A stretch of 64,000 nucleotides of DNA from Clusia tigrina (GCA_920105625.2 OV050030.1:178203315-178267314), one strand, 5' to 3'. Positions 10,405 through 22,814 are shown, counted from the first letter of the stretch. Translations and numbers: made by a program. Notes: a model not told the origin generated them from the sequence alone.

Positions 10405-11830
10405 TACAGAAGTCTTAACAGTCATTAGGCGACTGAAAAACAACAAGTCTGCTGGAGCCGATGGATTATCGGTGGAGTGTTTAAGGCTGGAGGCGAAGAG
10501 CTTGCGAAGCGGGTGCATCAACTCCTGGTCGGATGAATGCATGCCCAGCTACTGGAACGCGAGTGTGCTCTGCCCAGTCCACAAGAAGGGTAATCCTGCG
10601 ATGAGCATTAACTACTGCGGAATTAAGCCTTCTTAACATCGCATACAAAATCCTATCTGACGTACTCTGCGAAAGACTGAAACCAATTGTTAACGAGCTG
10701 ATTGGACCCTATCAGTGAGGTTTCAGGCCTGGTAAAGGTGATATCGGACAAAACTTCGCAATACGTTAGATCTTGGAGAAGACACTTAAGAAACAAATCG
10801 ACACCCACCATCTTTTTGTCGATTTCAAAGCCGCTTTTGATAGCACGATAAGGAGCTAACTATACGCCGCTATGTCCGAACTTGGCGTCCCTGCAAAGCT
10901 AATCAGGCTATGGAGGATGATGCTAAACGCAACCTGCAGCTCAGTGAAAAGCGAGGCTTCAGACAGGGTGACGCCCTGTCGTACAACGTCTTCAACCTAA
11001 TGCTGGAAAAGATCATCCGCGCAACGGAATTGAATCACACAGTAGTACCTTTAATAACAGTGTCATGCTTTTGGTATATGCTGATGATATTGACATCAAT
11101 GGCCATAACGCTCGAGCGGTGAGTGCTGCGTATACCAGCCTGGAAAGAGAGGCAAAGCGAGTGGGTCTACAAGTGAACGAGAATATAAGCTGGAAGCATA
11201 TGAGTCCCATCGTCTTGGACATCACGTTGCTATTGGCGACTGTAACTTTGACGTTGTAAAGGATTTTCTCTACCTAGGAATCAGCATCAACACCACCAAC
11301 AACATCAGTTTGGAAATTAAACGGAGAATTACCCTAGCTAACAGGTGCTACGTTGGGCTTATAGCTAACTAAAGAGTAAAGACCTTTCTCGACTTGCAAA
11401 GCTAACTCTGTATAAGTCCCTCATCATTCCCGTCCTGAGATACGGAGCAGAGGTGGACGATGACAAACTGTGAAGGCGTTAGATACTGCGTAAAATCTTT
11501 AGACTTATATGCGTTCACGGCGAGTATCGGATTATATGGATACGAGCTACTCGTATATGCCGATATTGACATAGTCGAGCGAATCAAAGACCAGCGGCTA
11601 CGCTGGCTAGGTCATGTCGTGCGGATGGATGACACTGCTCCAACTAGGAAGGTCTTCGATTCGATACCCCAAGGCGGGCGACGCAGGAGAGGAGGACCAA
11701 GTTCAAAAGGACCTATCTGGACTCGGTATTTTGAACTGGCGTCAGCGTGCGCTTAGCAGGGACGACTGGCGAAGGATAATTATGTGGCATTGATCCACTA
11801 GGGTTGTTCGCCAACTAAGAAGAAGAAGTG
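10405..11830 (+). pseudogene. RTE-like LINE reverse transcriptase remnant
   Basis: RT motifs occur in order but in several frames: LKNNKSAGADGLS (~10,430), VHKKGNP (~10,580), VDFKAAFDS with the motif A Asp (~10,818), RGFRQGDALSYNVFNLMLEK (~10,950), VYADDID with the catalytic Asp pair (~11,070), DFLYLGISINTTNNISLEI (~11,260), and the C-terminal RLRWLGHVVRMDD (~11,600) and PQGGRRRRGG. The C-terminal block is characteristic of the RTE-like endonuclease-reverse transcriptases abundant in flies. The endonuclease part is absent. A GAAGAAGAAG tail near 11,815-11,825 marks the 3' end. More than five frameshifts or stops mean it is inactive. Confidence 0.75.
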
Positions 11831-11854
11831 TAGTACGCTATGTACAATAACTTT

Positions 11855-12960
11855 ATGCATGAATATCTTTTTCATGGTCGGGTCGACAAAATAAATCCTT
11901 ATCCGTATTCAACACTTCTTAAATTCCGCTGCAATAAATACGCAATGACAGCAGACGTGAAGAAAATGAACAGGCAACTTTCAGTACGTGAAGCAGACAG
12001 GAATTTTTAACTTATTCTGTGGCGCAGCAATACAAAATTCACATATTAGTCTCTATCACCCCAACACCGTAACGTATAGCACATCCTCGGCACAATTTTT
12101 AGCAAATAAGGTGTCTTCAACAAATCAGTGAACTATTAAAAAACAGATTTCTTCTGAGCTGTATAGTAATTCAAAATCAATTCTATGCTGATGACCTCTT
12201 ACCGGGAGCTGAAACGGTTGAAGAGAAATAAAGAATGAAGTCACAGAGGATCTTCAAACTGCGGGATTCACACTAGCTAAATGGCAGGCAAAACACGATG
12301 TAAATTACGAACAGGCTCATGAAGTTGCGTAAGTCGTTTTAAAACTCAATGATATCGCAATTTCAGAAACAACGACTCTAGGCCTCATATGGTGTCCTAA
12401 AGATGTATTCAAATTTATTTTATCCGACACTTTTAGCACATGGAAGGCAACCAAGCGTAGCATATTATCGGTTGCCACGCGACTATTCAACCCACATCGT
12501 CGTTAAATCAAAAATTCTGCTGCAGGAATTATGTGCTCTTAAACTAGAATGGGATGAGACCATTCCCATGAGTTTCGATGAAAGATTCGAGCTGTGTAAG
12601 AATGATTTCATCGTTCATCATTATTTACCAGCATAAATCGGATTGTCGTTTGGTCAGATTCGTAAATTACTTTGCACTGGATAAATACGAATCTCACTGT
12701 CTTAGCAACATTCGTCGCAAATAGGATTTCTGAAATACAGGAATGGACCAGCAGAGAAACTTAGAGACACGTACCAACAAAGAAAAACCTGCACACATAG
12801 TATCATGAAGATGCAGGATCAACGAAATGTCACGATCAATTTGGTTCAGTGGGCCAAATTTTTTACTCCAGCCACCATACAATAGCCACCTAGCAAGCTT
12901 CATGAATTGTCTGAAGTGGAGGCAAAACTGGAAAGAAAGATATCTACGTTTGACGTGCTT
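11855..12960 (+). pseudogene. pol: BEL/Pao pol remnant: RT and RNase H
   Basis: The text translates in broken frames to ADVKKMNRQLSVREADR (RT finger), a NSMLMTSY- or FYADDL-type motif near 12,180 (YADD in shifted frame), and ETTTLGLIWCP (~12,370). Then come TKRSILSVATRLF (~12,450), LKLEWDETIPMSF (~12,540), and FVANRISEIQEWTS (~12,710) of the RNase H region, with KKNPAH-like and WFSGPNF-type words. These are diagnostic of BEL/Pao pol, which replicates the element through a tRNA-primed cDNA. Many stops. The protease and gag are not recognised upstream. Confidence 0.7.
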
Positions 12961-13099
12961 ACTACAGAGAGTAAACCCAACATTTTATATAATTTAAATT
13001 GAAAACTGTTCCAATTATAATTAAATATTACGAATTTATTTATATAAAATTATACAAAAAGACAATCTCCAAACTGCTTGCCTCAAAATGAACTAAACA

Positions 13100-13830
13100 A
13101 GCGTTACTCAAAATTGTAGAAACCATTCAAAAGAATGAGTTTCTCGATGAACTGAACAGACGAACTTCTAAAAAAATTCAAAAACGAAATCCCCTTCATG
13201 CAGGATAGAAATCGAAAGTTTACCCTTCCGAGAATATGATGAAGATTACTAAATGCACCACTAGCATATGACGACAAATTTAAGCTTCTTCTGCCAAAAT
13301 CACAACCTTTGTGACACGATATGTCACGCATTTACATTTGTCCAATTGTCACTATGGTCAGAATATACTTTTAGGTCTTATGAGGCAACGAATTTGGGTT
13401 ATCAACGCACGAGATATCGCACGAAAAATTGTACGCAGTTGCATACAGTGTTTCCGGTATAGGCCACGATTGATGCAACAAATCATGGGGAACCTACCCG
13501 CTGACCGATTTAGTTTACTGAAGCCATTCTCAGTCACCGAGGTAGATTTTTGCGGCACAATCTACACGAGGGAAACCTCCGTACAAATCTTGCATCGATA
13601 TTTTTGTTTGCATTTTTCGAAAGAAATCCATATTTAGGCTGTTACCGATCTGTCCGCTAAATCGTTTTTGTTCGCATTACAGAGGTTTGTTGGAAAGCGA
13701 GGCATCCCCGATAAAATCTACTGTGATAATGGGACTAATTTGATGTTGAGCAGAATCCCAACCGTTGTCAGCAGTGGCGGATATCAAGATCTATTCTGCA
13801 ACCTATCGTCGTGCAGCTCATAAATTAGCA
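13100..13830 (+). pseudogene. pol: BEL/Pao integrase remnant
   Basis: Best seen at 13,311-13,637: HLSNCHYGQNILLGLMRQRI, then CIQCFRYRP (zinc-binding Cys pair of the HHCC domain), MGNLPADRF and VTEVDFCGTI (first catalytic Asp). After a stop the core continues with AVTDLSAKSFL and IYCDNGTNL (second Asp region, ~13,725). The block follows the RT/RNase H remnant by ~140 bp, the usual pol order. It would insert cDNA into the genome; this copy has stops and no third acidic residue that I can place. Confidence 0.7.
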
Positions 13831-14643
13831 CTATTGCCAATGATTGTATCTTAACAGACTAGTTAAGCCTGTTAACGTGGCCGGCATGTTTGGTCACTTT
13901 AATATTAATTTACTTTTATATTGCAACTCTGCTTACTTTTGTTTTTAACTTACGTTGCTTATTCTTGTCCATAATAGTTTAACTTCACTAATACCACTGA
14001 GCAAACAATACATATAGAGAGCTCAAATAGCGAAAATAGTGGTTTAATAAAACCACTGTTAATTGTTGTTGCATGAGAGCTACATTATGGAACACGCTGT
14101 GCATTGGGATCTAGACAACAAATTTTTTTTAACTACTACTTTCACTATTTGGTCTCACTATACTATATCGTTTGCTAAATGCTAATACCAAAGACAGTAT
14201 ACAACAAGAATATGCAAATCGCTCTTTAGCAAACAGGAGAAATGCCATTCGTGGCAACGTCGTGGAACCGCTGCCAAAATGTAACATTTTTCTGCTAAAA
14301 ATAATTATAACAGCGCATTTTACAAGTGAATTTAATATGAAATTTTAAAAAATATATTTTCAAACAAAAAATTTATAAAATTTCTAACAAATTGTAAATT
14401 ATGAATACGTATTTTTTATCATTTAGCTGTTGGATTAATGTATACAAAACTCCCAGCAAACAGTTTGACTCCCTAAAATGTCCAAACTTAGTAAAATGCA
14501 TCAATAGCGCAAATGGTAAAGCGTGGTCTGTCAATTTTATGGTGCCGGGGTTGAGAAATGTGTGTTTTATATTTTTATAATTGTTCATCATTTATTTTTA
14601 AAGCAAACTAATAATTGTTTTTATAAAAAATAAGAAGAATAGT
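13831..14643. other. AT-rich gap, probable 3' remains of the BEL element
   Basis: No coding signal. Contains an 8-bp perfect hairpin at 14,038-14,057 (AGTGGTTT / AAACCACT) and a weakly tRNA-like stretch at ~14,500-14,570. It ends at the 9-bp target-site duplication of E3. Confidence 0.35.
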
Positions 14644-14652
14644 TTACTATTT
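14644..14652. repeat. Left target-site duplication of LINE E3
   Basis: TTACTATTT here recurs at 19,416-19,424, immediately after the CCTAA tail of E3. Nine identical bases on both sides, next to a defined 3' tail, support a single target-primed insertion and fix both ends of E3. Confidence 0.6.
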
Positions 14653-14988
14653 TAACTCCCATTATGGTAGGCACCGTGGCGTGGTGTGGGCGCTTATGTT
14701 GCAAAGATTCGTCGGACTATTTTAGCCCAAAGCGGCCATATACTGCCCCCTGGCAGGGCCGCCAGTGAGTACCGATGAGTAACGAACAAAAATCTACCAA
14801 GTATGCGTCTGTTTTCCCAGGTTAGGGAAAGAAAGACCACGGAGAGGGGGTGTTTTTTCTAGTCTTAGATGTCGAAAACAAGCAAGCAAGACTTTACGGT
14901 GTAGGGGGTCGGATCCCCAGTACCGGCGGTAGGGGGTTGGCGTGGAGGCCACCTGGCGTCGATATCAAGCAACTCCTCAGGCATCGCC

Positions 14989-16135
14989 GTGGTACCCCAG
15001 GCCACGATGTCTGCTACTGCTACTTGGATGTTCTCCAAGCCAACTTTGGGTAGGCAAGGGGCCTGTGAGGTGGAGACTGAGGAGGATCGCATAGGATTTC
15101 AGCTTCTGGGCTTGCGCATAGACCACGCAACCGATGACGACTCGTTGTCACAGGTCAGCAATGTCTACGACATAGGCTCGGATGTTGAGATGCAATTGCT
15201 CAGTCCTTCTCAGCCCTCCGCTCCACATCCTCCTGAGCCGGGGAAGGAGACAAGGAAGGTGGTAAGCCCTCGAAAGAGCAAAAGGCCAGAAATGGCTATA
15301 AGCGGTCGGCTTTCAATCTTCGGAAAATGAAGGCGAAAGATCCTTCTTCCTTTACAAAAAGGGAGAAGGATCTCATTAACTAGCATGAAAAGGTCCTAGC
15401 AAGGTTTGAGAAAAATACGCTGCGGCCAGTTCATGCAATAAAATGGAGCAGGGAATTGTTGGGGCAAAGTCTGATAATGACAACGCTTCGACCTCCAGGA
15501 AATATGGTAAGCCGGACAAGCCCGCAGGTGACCGCGTAAAGGTGCCGCCAAGGCCGAGTTCTTCGAAGGAGCCACATAGCTTGGCATCGGGCAAAACTCC
15601 AAAAAGAGTTCGGTCTGATGAGCAGGCTCCGAGGGCTTCAAAAAAGCCGAAGCCATCGGCCTCCTTCGAATCACCTATGGAGCTACAAGTAGCTATCATC
15701 GACAGAGTCGACCCTGATGGGAAGATAACACCGAAGAATTGGTTGCTAGTACAGGCGCGCCTGATAGCGGAAATGGTCGGGGCTGACGGCGGGGAGCTGC
15801 AGTTTGACGGGGCCGGCTGGTAGAGGGGTGTTAAGGTCATTGGTTGCAACAACAAGAAGTCTCTGGACTTCTTAACGCGTGCAATTAGCGGCCTTGACAA
15901 ACTCTGGCGGGGCGCTCGGTTGGAGGTGGTCCCTCGTTCAATGCTTCCGATCCGCCCGGTTCATTCGGTGTGGATTCCACCTCCGGTTCTGGACAAGGAA
16001 TCCATACTCAAGCTGATCGGACGGCAAAACCAGTCTCCAAATTCGGCAGAGTGGCGGGTGATCTCCGTGACCCCCTGCAAAAATGGAGTGGGAAGTGTCG
16101 CGGTACTCGCAGTGGACTCTGCGTCGCTATCCTAA
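14989..16135 (+). pseudogene. ORF1 of LINE E3
   Basis: The N-terminal frame 14,989-15,330 is acidic, then basic (PRKSKRPEMAISGR). After a frameshift, the main frame starts near 15,443 and runs to a TAG at 15,821-15,823, then continues in the same frame to 16,135. It carries KRVRSDEQAPRASKKPKP (basic, nuclear-localisation-like), ITPKNWLLVQ, then GLDKLWRGARLEVVP and WIPPPVLDKESIL. ITPKNW and WIPPP correspond to ISPANW and WVPAE in E4. So only one frameshift and one stop separate it from an intact ORF1. Confidence 0.7.
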
Positions 16136-16211
16136 TTAAGGAGCGACAACTGCATTAGATTCGGGTTCGGCTCTTTTAAGGATCGCGTGCCGGGTGACCG
16201 GTCAAAAGCCA

Positions 16212-17150
16212 ATGGAGAGGAAGCTAGAGGTGGTGCAAATTAATTTGCTTCACTATATCTCAGCCTTGCTCGATTTAATTAAGTTCATCGCAGAGGACGA
16301 TGTGGACGTAGCCCTTGTTCAGGAGCCTTGGCTCGTCAGAGGTAAGGTAAACGGACTCGGGATGGATGGTTATCGTCTCTACATTCCACAAACACAAGGT
16401 AAGATCAGAACGTGTATAGTGGCCAAAAATGATATTGATATTTTTCTTCTTACTCCCTACAGCACTGGAGACCTTACAACGGTGGTATGCGAGCACAGGC
16501 ACAAACCTAGTTTGTTGCTAACGTCCGCATAATTTCCGTACAACGAGGAACGGCCGCCACCACAGATCTTCCGGCAACTTATAGCCTACGGTGAGTCACG
16601 CGAACTGGGCATAATGGCCGGCTGTGACGCAAACGGGCACCATGACCCCTGGGGCAGCACTGATACCAATGGTAGGGGTGAGTCCATTTTTTATTACATT
16701 CTCTCCACTAGCCTAACTGTATGTAACAAGGGAAATCAGCCAACGTTTCCTAATAGGGTTAGGGAGGAAGTGATTGATATCACTCTGGCCACTGGGTCTA
16801 ATACCATAAGGGTCGAGAATTGGAGAGTATCTGATGCCAGTTCCTTTTCGGATCATAGTCGGATACGCTTCTCAGTCTACTCCGAGGTAGTGACCTCACG
16901 GCTTTTTAGGAACCCAAAAAAGACTGACTGGTCCAAATTCTCAAGACTGGCGACCCAAACACTTACTTTGATGAAAGTCAAGGTCGGCGAAGGGAATGCT
17001 AACATTGATAAGGCGGTAGGTCGTCTTACGGGAATACTGAAAAAATCTTTAGAACTATCTTGTCCTTTGACTAGGCCGCGTGCTAAACCAAAACCGGTTT
17101 GGTGGAACGCAGAGTTAGGACTGTTTAGAAAAAGTCGAGAGGACTCTTCA
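16212..17150 (+). pseudogene. ORF2 endonuclease of LINE E3
   Basis: ATG at 16,212 opens [25 protein letters not shown] holds the catalytic Glu region. An in-frame TAA at 16,530-16,532 sits where a Tyr of a conserved AYFP motif is expected, and the frame simply continues after it. GCDANGHHDPWGS is at ~16,620-16,655 and FSDHSRIRF at ~16,850. The linker RAKPKPVWWNAEL ends at ~17,115. All catalytic motifs remain, so the stop is the only visible lesion in this domain. Confidence 0.8.
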
Positions 17151-18138
17151 CCAAGGCCAAAAACAGTCGGCTGGAAGAGGATCGGGGGTGTTTTCATTCC
17201 AAAAGCGGGAAAAATAAATCACTCTACTGATAGGGATTACAGACCAATAAGTCTCTCATCGTTTATTCTTAAAACGCTTGAGAGACTTATTGATCAGTAT
17301 ATTAGAAGGGTCACCAATATTCGCACAATGGATAGTACACAGAAGGCATACCGTAAGGATAGATCAGAGGATAGCGCACTTCATGAAGTGGTTGGTATCA
17401 CTGAAAGGTCAATGAACTATAAGGAATACACGTTGGTAGGTTTTCTGGACATTGTGGGGGCCTTCAGCAATGTAAATACAGAGGCGATCTGTAAGGCGCT
17501 GAGAGATCACGGAGTGAAGGAATTCATAGTGACATGGATTAACACAATTCTAGTAAGCAGGGTCATTAACGCCACTATTGGGACGGCCTCGGTGAGTAGG
17601 AGGACTACAAGGGGTACACCGCAGGGGGAGTACTATCCCCTCTGCTATGGCTTCTAGTAGTAAATGAGATCTTAGAAACCTTCAAAGCAAAGAGAACAAA
17701 AATTGTAGCCTACGCTGATGACTCATCCCGGGCAAGTTCTTGTCAACGATTAGCGAAATCAAGGAATCAGCACTGGGCGAGATTTCCGGAAGGGCTGAGC
17801 GCAACGGCTTAGGAGTTAACCCTACTAAGACGAAGTTAGTTTTGTTCACCAGGAAAACAAGAATCCTTGAGTTCTCTTTGCCAAAGTTAGGTAGGCTAAC
17901 GTCGAATCTCTCTTCAGAAGCAAGTTACATGGGTATCATTCTGGACTCCAAGTTAAATTGGAGAAGGAATATTGAGGAGAGAAGAAAGAAGGGTTTGGCT
18001 ACATACTACACCTGTAAAAGGATCTTTGTGAAAAAATGGGGACTGTCACCGTACATCGTGTATGGGATGTACACAACAATTAAAAGACCAATTTTAACCT
18101 CCGGGAGTTGGAAAGGAAATGTAATCAAACCCGTATAG
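17151..18138 (+). pseudogene. Reverse transcriptase of LINE E3
   Basis: The frame from the endonuclease continues without a stop into FIPKAGKI and DYRPISLSSFILKTLER (RT fingers), YTLVGFLDIVGAFSNV (motif A) and TRGTPQG (motif B), ending at 17,657. The usual ~150-200 residues between the WW linker and the fingers are missing: an in-frame deletion. After TPQG a frameshift moves VVNEIL and AYADDSS (motif C, ~17,705) to another frame. GLGVNPTKTKLVLFTRK and YMGIILDSKLNW follow in 17,740-18,138. The domain would copy element RNA at the nicked target. Confidence 0.8.
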
Positions 18139-18232
18139 AAAAAGTACAAAGACTAGTCTGGGACTCTCAGGGGCTGTAAGTAGCGCGCCTCAAGAAGGCT
18201 TCAACATAGTATTTCACCTCTTACCGCTAGGA

Positions 18233-18870
18233 GTGTTCATTCAGGGCTGTGCCGCCAAGTGTGCTCTCAGGCTGAGGGAGTGCAACACGTGGAAATCTGC
18301 CAACTATGGACACTGCACAATTTTGAGCGAAATAAGATGGAATGGTCAAAGGTTAGTTACGGCCGATTTAGAAACGGCTACAGACTACATGACTTCTACT
18401 ATGGATTTTACATCTAGAATTCCAATTCTATATCCAACCAGGCAAGACTGGGAATCAGGCTCTGTGACGCGTAATTCTGACATTACCATCGACACTGACG
18501 GCTCAAAGATGGAGGGTGGAACGGGGGCGGGTGTCTTCTCGGAAGGCTTGCAGGCAAGACAGTCATATCGGCTGCCTGACGCATGCAGCGTCTTTCAGGC
18601 CGAAGTCTATGGAATTGATAAAGCGGCCGGACTGATACAAAGTAGTACAATTCGACCTTCGAATATCACTATATTTGTGGATAGTCAGGCGGCGCTTAAG
18701 GCAATAGAATCCAAGACAGTTAAATCGAAGCTGGTAATGAAATGTCGTACCTCACCACTGAACCTTGGACCCCACAAGGTCTCACTTTGCTGGGTTCCCG
18801 GACATAGCAATATAGAAGGTAGATAGAAGATGAGATGGCCAGAAGGGGCTCTGAAATGGACATTAACGAA
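18233..18870 (+). pseudogene. RNase H domain of LINE E3
   Basis: The frame to 18,826 has ITIDTDGSKMEGG (first Asp), FQAEVYGIDKAAG (Glu), IFVDSQAALKAIE (Asp) and CWVPGHSNIEG (His region). A frameshift at ~18,824 puts DEMARRGSEMD, with the last Asp, in the next frame. Unlike E1, the Glu is retained, so three of four acidic residues are in one frame. The domain follows the RT thumb, as expected for LOA-type ORF2. Confidence 0.8.
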
Positions 18871-19243
18871 GCAGATACCTCAATACAAATCCCGATATGC
18901 GAACTGTTTAGGAACATGGATGAATTCACTATTGCAGTGACAAATAACTTATGGACTAATCGTGACGACTTTGAAGTTTCAAGGGCCTCATGGCCTAGGT
19001 TAGACATGAAGAGAACGAAGGTTCTCTTGTGCTATCGCACCAATGCTTCAACATTAGCGTATGCCGTCGAGCGGGCTATGTAGGAGTTGCCATGATGAAG
19101 AAGAGACAGAGTCGATTCATCACTTTTTATGCCAATGTCCAAAACTACAATTGAAACGCCTTCAATGTTTGGGGTCGCGCTTCTTCACAAGTTTGACAGA
19201 GATAACGAAGGTAGATTTATCGGATCTTCTCACTTTCATCTAG
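18835..19243 (+). pseudogene. ORF2 C-terminal zinc-knuckle of LINE E3
   Basis: 18,835-19,083 continues the post-RNase H linker (NLWTNRDDFEVSRASWPRL, then a stop). The knuckle LCRSCHDEEETESIHHFLCQC is in the next frame at 19,061-19,243, with Cys-Cys-His-Cys spacing as in E1. It is followed by a ~150-bp 3' UTR ending in the CCTAA tail. Confidence 0.7.
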
Positions 19244-19397
19244 AAAACCAAATCGTTTAATAAGGATGGAAATTCCAATGTTTATGGAAATCGTGGTTAA
19301 GGACGAGTATGCCTCCTCCTGGTATTTTTGAAGGCAGTCACAATGGACATAGATGTCTCCGAGTGGAAGTGCGGACACTTCGTATCTGCACACGCCT

Positions 19398-19415
19398 TCC
19401 TAACCTAACCTAACC
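19398..19415 (+). repeat. 3' tail of LINE E3: CCTAA repeats
   Basis: Three CCTAA units plus CC close the element right before the target-site duplication. LOA and I-type LINEs often end in short tandem repeats and not poly(A). CCTAA is the complement of the TTAGG repeat that forms telomeres in many insects but not in flies. Confidence 0.6.
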
Positions 19416-19424
19416 TTACTATTT

Positions 19425-22400
19425 AAACATAAATTATCCAGTACTAAATAATTTTACAGAACCACATTTAAATGCTGTTGCTATAACAGAACACTGCAGC
19501 AGTGAAATTTATATTTTCTAAAAATAGTCATAACGGTTCTTAACTCACATACATAAATTCATGTGCGCATGAAATTGTTTTTGTATTTGTACGATTTCAA
19601 TACATTTGTTGATGTTAGTTTTGTGATGCTTTTGATGGCGAAGCTTGCCGCATTTCGTCTGAAGAAATTCATAAATTTCACAAAATCTAATCCAATCAAA
19701 CATTTCGTTCGTCCTTGAAATTGTGCAATTTTGGGAGATTGTTGTATTTCCATATTTCCATATATGAAAGGAAGAATTTTTGCAGATGTATTAAAATTGT
19801 TGCTATTTATTTTATAATAACATATTATTTATAAAATAAAAATTAATTTAAATTAATATTATTATATGTATATAAAAAAAACATGCAGTTGCATTGAAGA
19901 ACTTATGACAGCAAATAATTAGAAAATAAAACTCAAAAGAAGTCCCAAATACTATACACGAATGTAGGTCAAGAGAGATTATTTGATTCAAAGTATTTCC
20001 TATATAAGGCATACACATCCAAAGACAAGTTCACACACACAAAGAAGACGAAGCAGTAAAAAGTTTTTGCACTTTTTTATTAGTTTCCATAACCCAAGTC
20101 TCCACATCAAGGCGAGTATTGAGTTGCCGGTTGTAGTATTTCAAATGGCGTTTGTGAAAAACATGCAAGCAAGTCGACTTGCACATATCATTTAGAGAAT
20201 GTCGAATGTAACGGGCAAAAAGGCGGACCATTTATTAAAATATGTTTTACTAAACATTATCCAATATAAATTTAAAATTTCCTTGATTTTTAAATACTTG
20301 AAATAAGTTTTTAAATACATATTTCTGATTCTCATCTTTTTCGATTATGTAGTGGTTAATTATGCGTTGGAAAACAATAATTTTTGCAATACATTTTTCC
20401 ATAGGAAATAAATGTTTATATATAGATTATTGCATAATATAAGATTTTATTTATAAAACTTTGTAAGTCAATGTATAACAAGAACATATGTATGCATTTA
20501 TTACTATTCATAAAATTTACTTCAAACATAAAATCATATACTATGAAAACTCGGTAAATCAGTGTTCATATGTACAAATCCATGTACCCTACGAGTGGTA
20601 TAAATTTGTAATAGAATGTGATTGTAGTATTTCAAACGGATCTGAAATCATCTGCGTTCTGGCAGATTCAAGAACTTTTCAGAGACGGATAATAAGGAAA
20701 CTGTTAGAAGGGTGTGGAAAATCCTGCTGAAAGTACCATAAAAATTGCTGAAGAAGTAAGCAGAAGTAAGGGAGTAATTGTAAGTGCTAGTACCCTTCGC
20801 CGACGATCTTCCACTTTCTTTGTTTCAGTGAATTTCTTTGGAATTTTTTTATAGTATTTTGATTTCTACCAATGATTTCACCGATTTCACTCAGTGGATT
20901 TGCCTTCTGTAGATAATTTTAAGACATAACCAGCCAAGAATCCTTAAAAGCAGCTCTGTTCGAAGTATGGCACCAAATTCTAATTTACACAGCCAATTTA
21001 ATAAAATCAATGGCAAACCTATTAAAAGCACTTATTAAAGGCAAGCAACCCAAGTAATAATTTTAACTTACATTTAATTTCAGTATTAGAATTTATCATT
21101 TATTTTTTTTTTTGACGCTTGAATTTGTGAGTTTTTACCTTTTTATTTGAATTTAAGTGAATTTATGTCAATATTTTTTATTCATATTAGTATTAAAAAA
21201 TAAGTAATAGAGTTATTTTTCCAAAAATGGAAATGCATGTCGAATATTTTCATTATGAACAAGGATATGATGTTTCAAATGAGGCCTTTATTTTGACGCT
21301 GACGGTATGTACATGAAATTATTCAAATGCAATATATTCTAATCTAATATATTAATATATAATATTCTAAATCTAATATATTAAAACTAATATTTATATA
21401 TGTATGTATATAAATTGTAAATAGTATTAAATGTTTGTGCGGAAAAACATATTTTGAATAATTTACAATTTGTTTGAATTTTTACCAATTTTTGTTTGAA
21501 AAGAATGCCTGTTTAGTCAATTTCTCAAGTGATTAGTCATTTTAGTTTACCCTTCATAAATATAAACTTCATCATTTAGTTTACGTCATCTAAAAACCTT
21601 TCAACAACAAATTATTCATGTGTATCTACATATGTATATGTACGTGCATATGTACATATATTTATATGACATAATCTTATCGATACTCATATAAACATAA
21701 TCTTATCGATACTCATATAAACAAATAAAAATAAATTAATTATTTTCATACGGGAATCATGACATCATTTTCTATAAATTCATATTTAAGTTTAGATTTT
21801 TTTAAAAACTCTTAAAGTAATGTGGCCCCTTTAATTCCAATATTGATCAACTGATTTGAAATGAAATGGAATATAAAACTAGCTTCGAACCAAACTGTCA
21901 ACGTTTTGGAAATTGAATAATCTTCTTGTAGAATTTTCTAACTCTTATTCGTTTTAAAAAATCGTTAAAGGAAAGTATCTTATATTTTACATCAATTTGA
22001 AACAATAATGTTAAATATGTTAAATCTTACCGATTGGCATGTTGAAAAATATAATGTAATTTAAATATTCTCTTCCTCAATCTCAAATACTTTTAACACA
22101 GTTTCACAGTCAACCACGAACGACTAACAATACCACAAATGTAGATTAGCGAATCCAACACTAAAATCAAAGAATATGAATTGCAATAGCAAAGTAGAAT
22201 AAGAAAAGACATCCAATTCCCTCCATTTTTATTTACCGTTTCGACCATTTTCTTTGGTCACACGTATAGTGTATGTGAATTTATTGTGTTTTTTGTAAAC
22301 ATATTCCATATCCCTGTAGTGAAAATTATAGGCAGTCTTCAAAATATACTACTAAATTCAATAGTGAAAAATCAAGGTGTTAATTTACTAGTTCAAAACT

Positions 22401-22784
22401 TATCTATGTATAAGTTAATCAGTTAGTGACTTCTGCCATAGATTACCAATAGATACGTAGCTTGCCGAATCCAACAACAAAATCAATGCAAAATGGATTG
22501 CAATAGTATGCGACAATCTCATTTTTCACCGAGGTCTGTTAGCACAAGTGGCCACGGTGAATAAGCTACATTTTTACTCCTATTAGAAAAGAGTGTTACC
22601 GAACTACATAATTTTGTAGTAGGTTGTAAACTCATATTACTATCAATATACTGAAATATTAATGAAAAAATATAACATTAAATGAACTCAGTGCTACAAT
22701 TCAGCTTTTTACTAAAGAAAGATTGTGTGTCAAAAGGCTTTTACCTTCTTAGTGTTTCCTGCTCAAGTTCTATCTTATTGTTAC
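19425..22784. other. Long AT-rich region without recognisable genes
   Basis: More than 3 kb of strongly AT-rich DNA with many A/T homopolymers. Frames of 60-80 codons occur on both strands but none shows a domain or codon pattern I trust. One short plus-strand stretch (21,227-21,303) starts with AAAAATGGAAATGC and ends at a GGTATGTAC donor-like site; it could be a tiny exon, but I cannot support that. A 26-bp tandem pair lies at 21,671. Confidence 0.5.
21671..21722. repeat. Two perfect tandem copies of a 26-bp unit
   Basis: The unit starts ATAATCTTATCGATACTC and is repeated exactly at 21,671-21,696 and 21,697-21,722. Confidence 0.8.
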
Positions 22785-22814
22785 TTGTAACGAAATGTTT
22801 TATTCTCAAAACAG

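Larger units (their letters stand above)
14653..19415 (+). mobile_element. LOA-type LINE E3, near full length but inactivated
   Basis: 4.76 kb from a 5' UTR through ORF1, endonuclease, RT, RNase H and a C-terminal zinc knuckle, closing with a 3' tail of CCTAA repeats instead of poly(A). The flanking 9-bp duplication TTACTATTT defines its ends. It carries a frameshift and an in-frame stop in ORF1, an in-frame TAA in the endonuclease, an in-frame deletion between endonuclease and RT, a frameshift after the RT TPQG motif and breaks in RNase H. A diverged second fragment of the same subfamily lies at 27.8-28.5 kb and shares the endonuclease stop. Confidence 0.8.

Noticed and set aside
15376..15900. 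174-codon minus-strand frame
   Set aside because: Antisense shadow of the GC-richer E3 ORF1, which has clear family motifs on the plus strand.
20488..20730. 80-codon frame in the AT-rich region
   Set aside because: No domain, no context, composition as background; cannot be supported.
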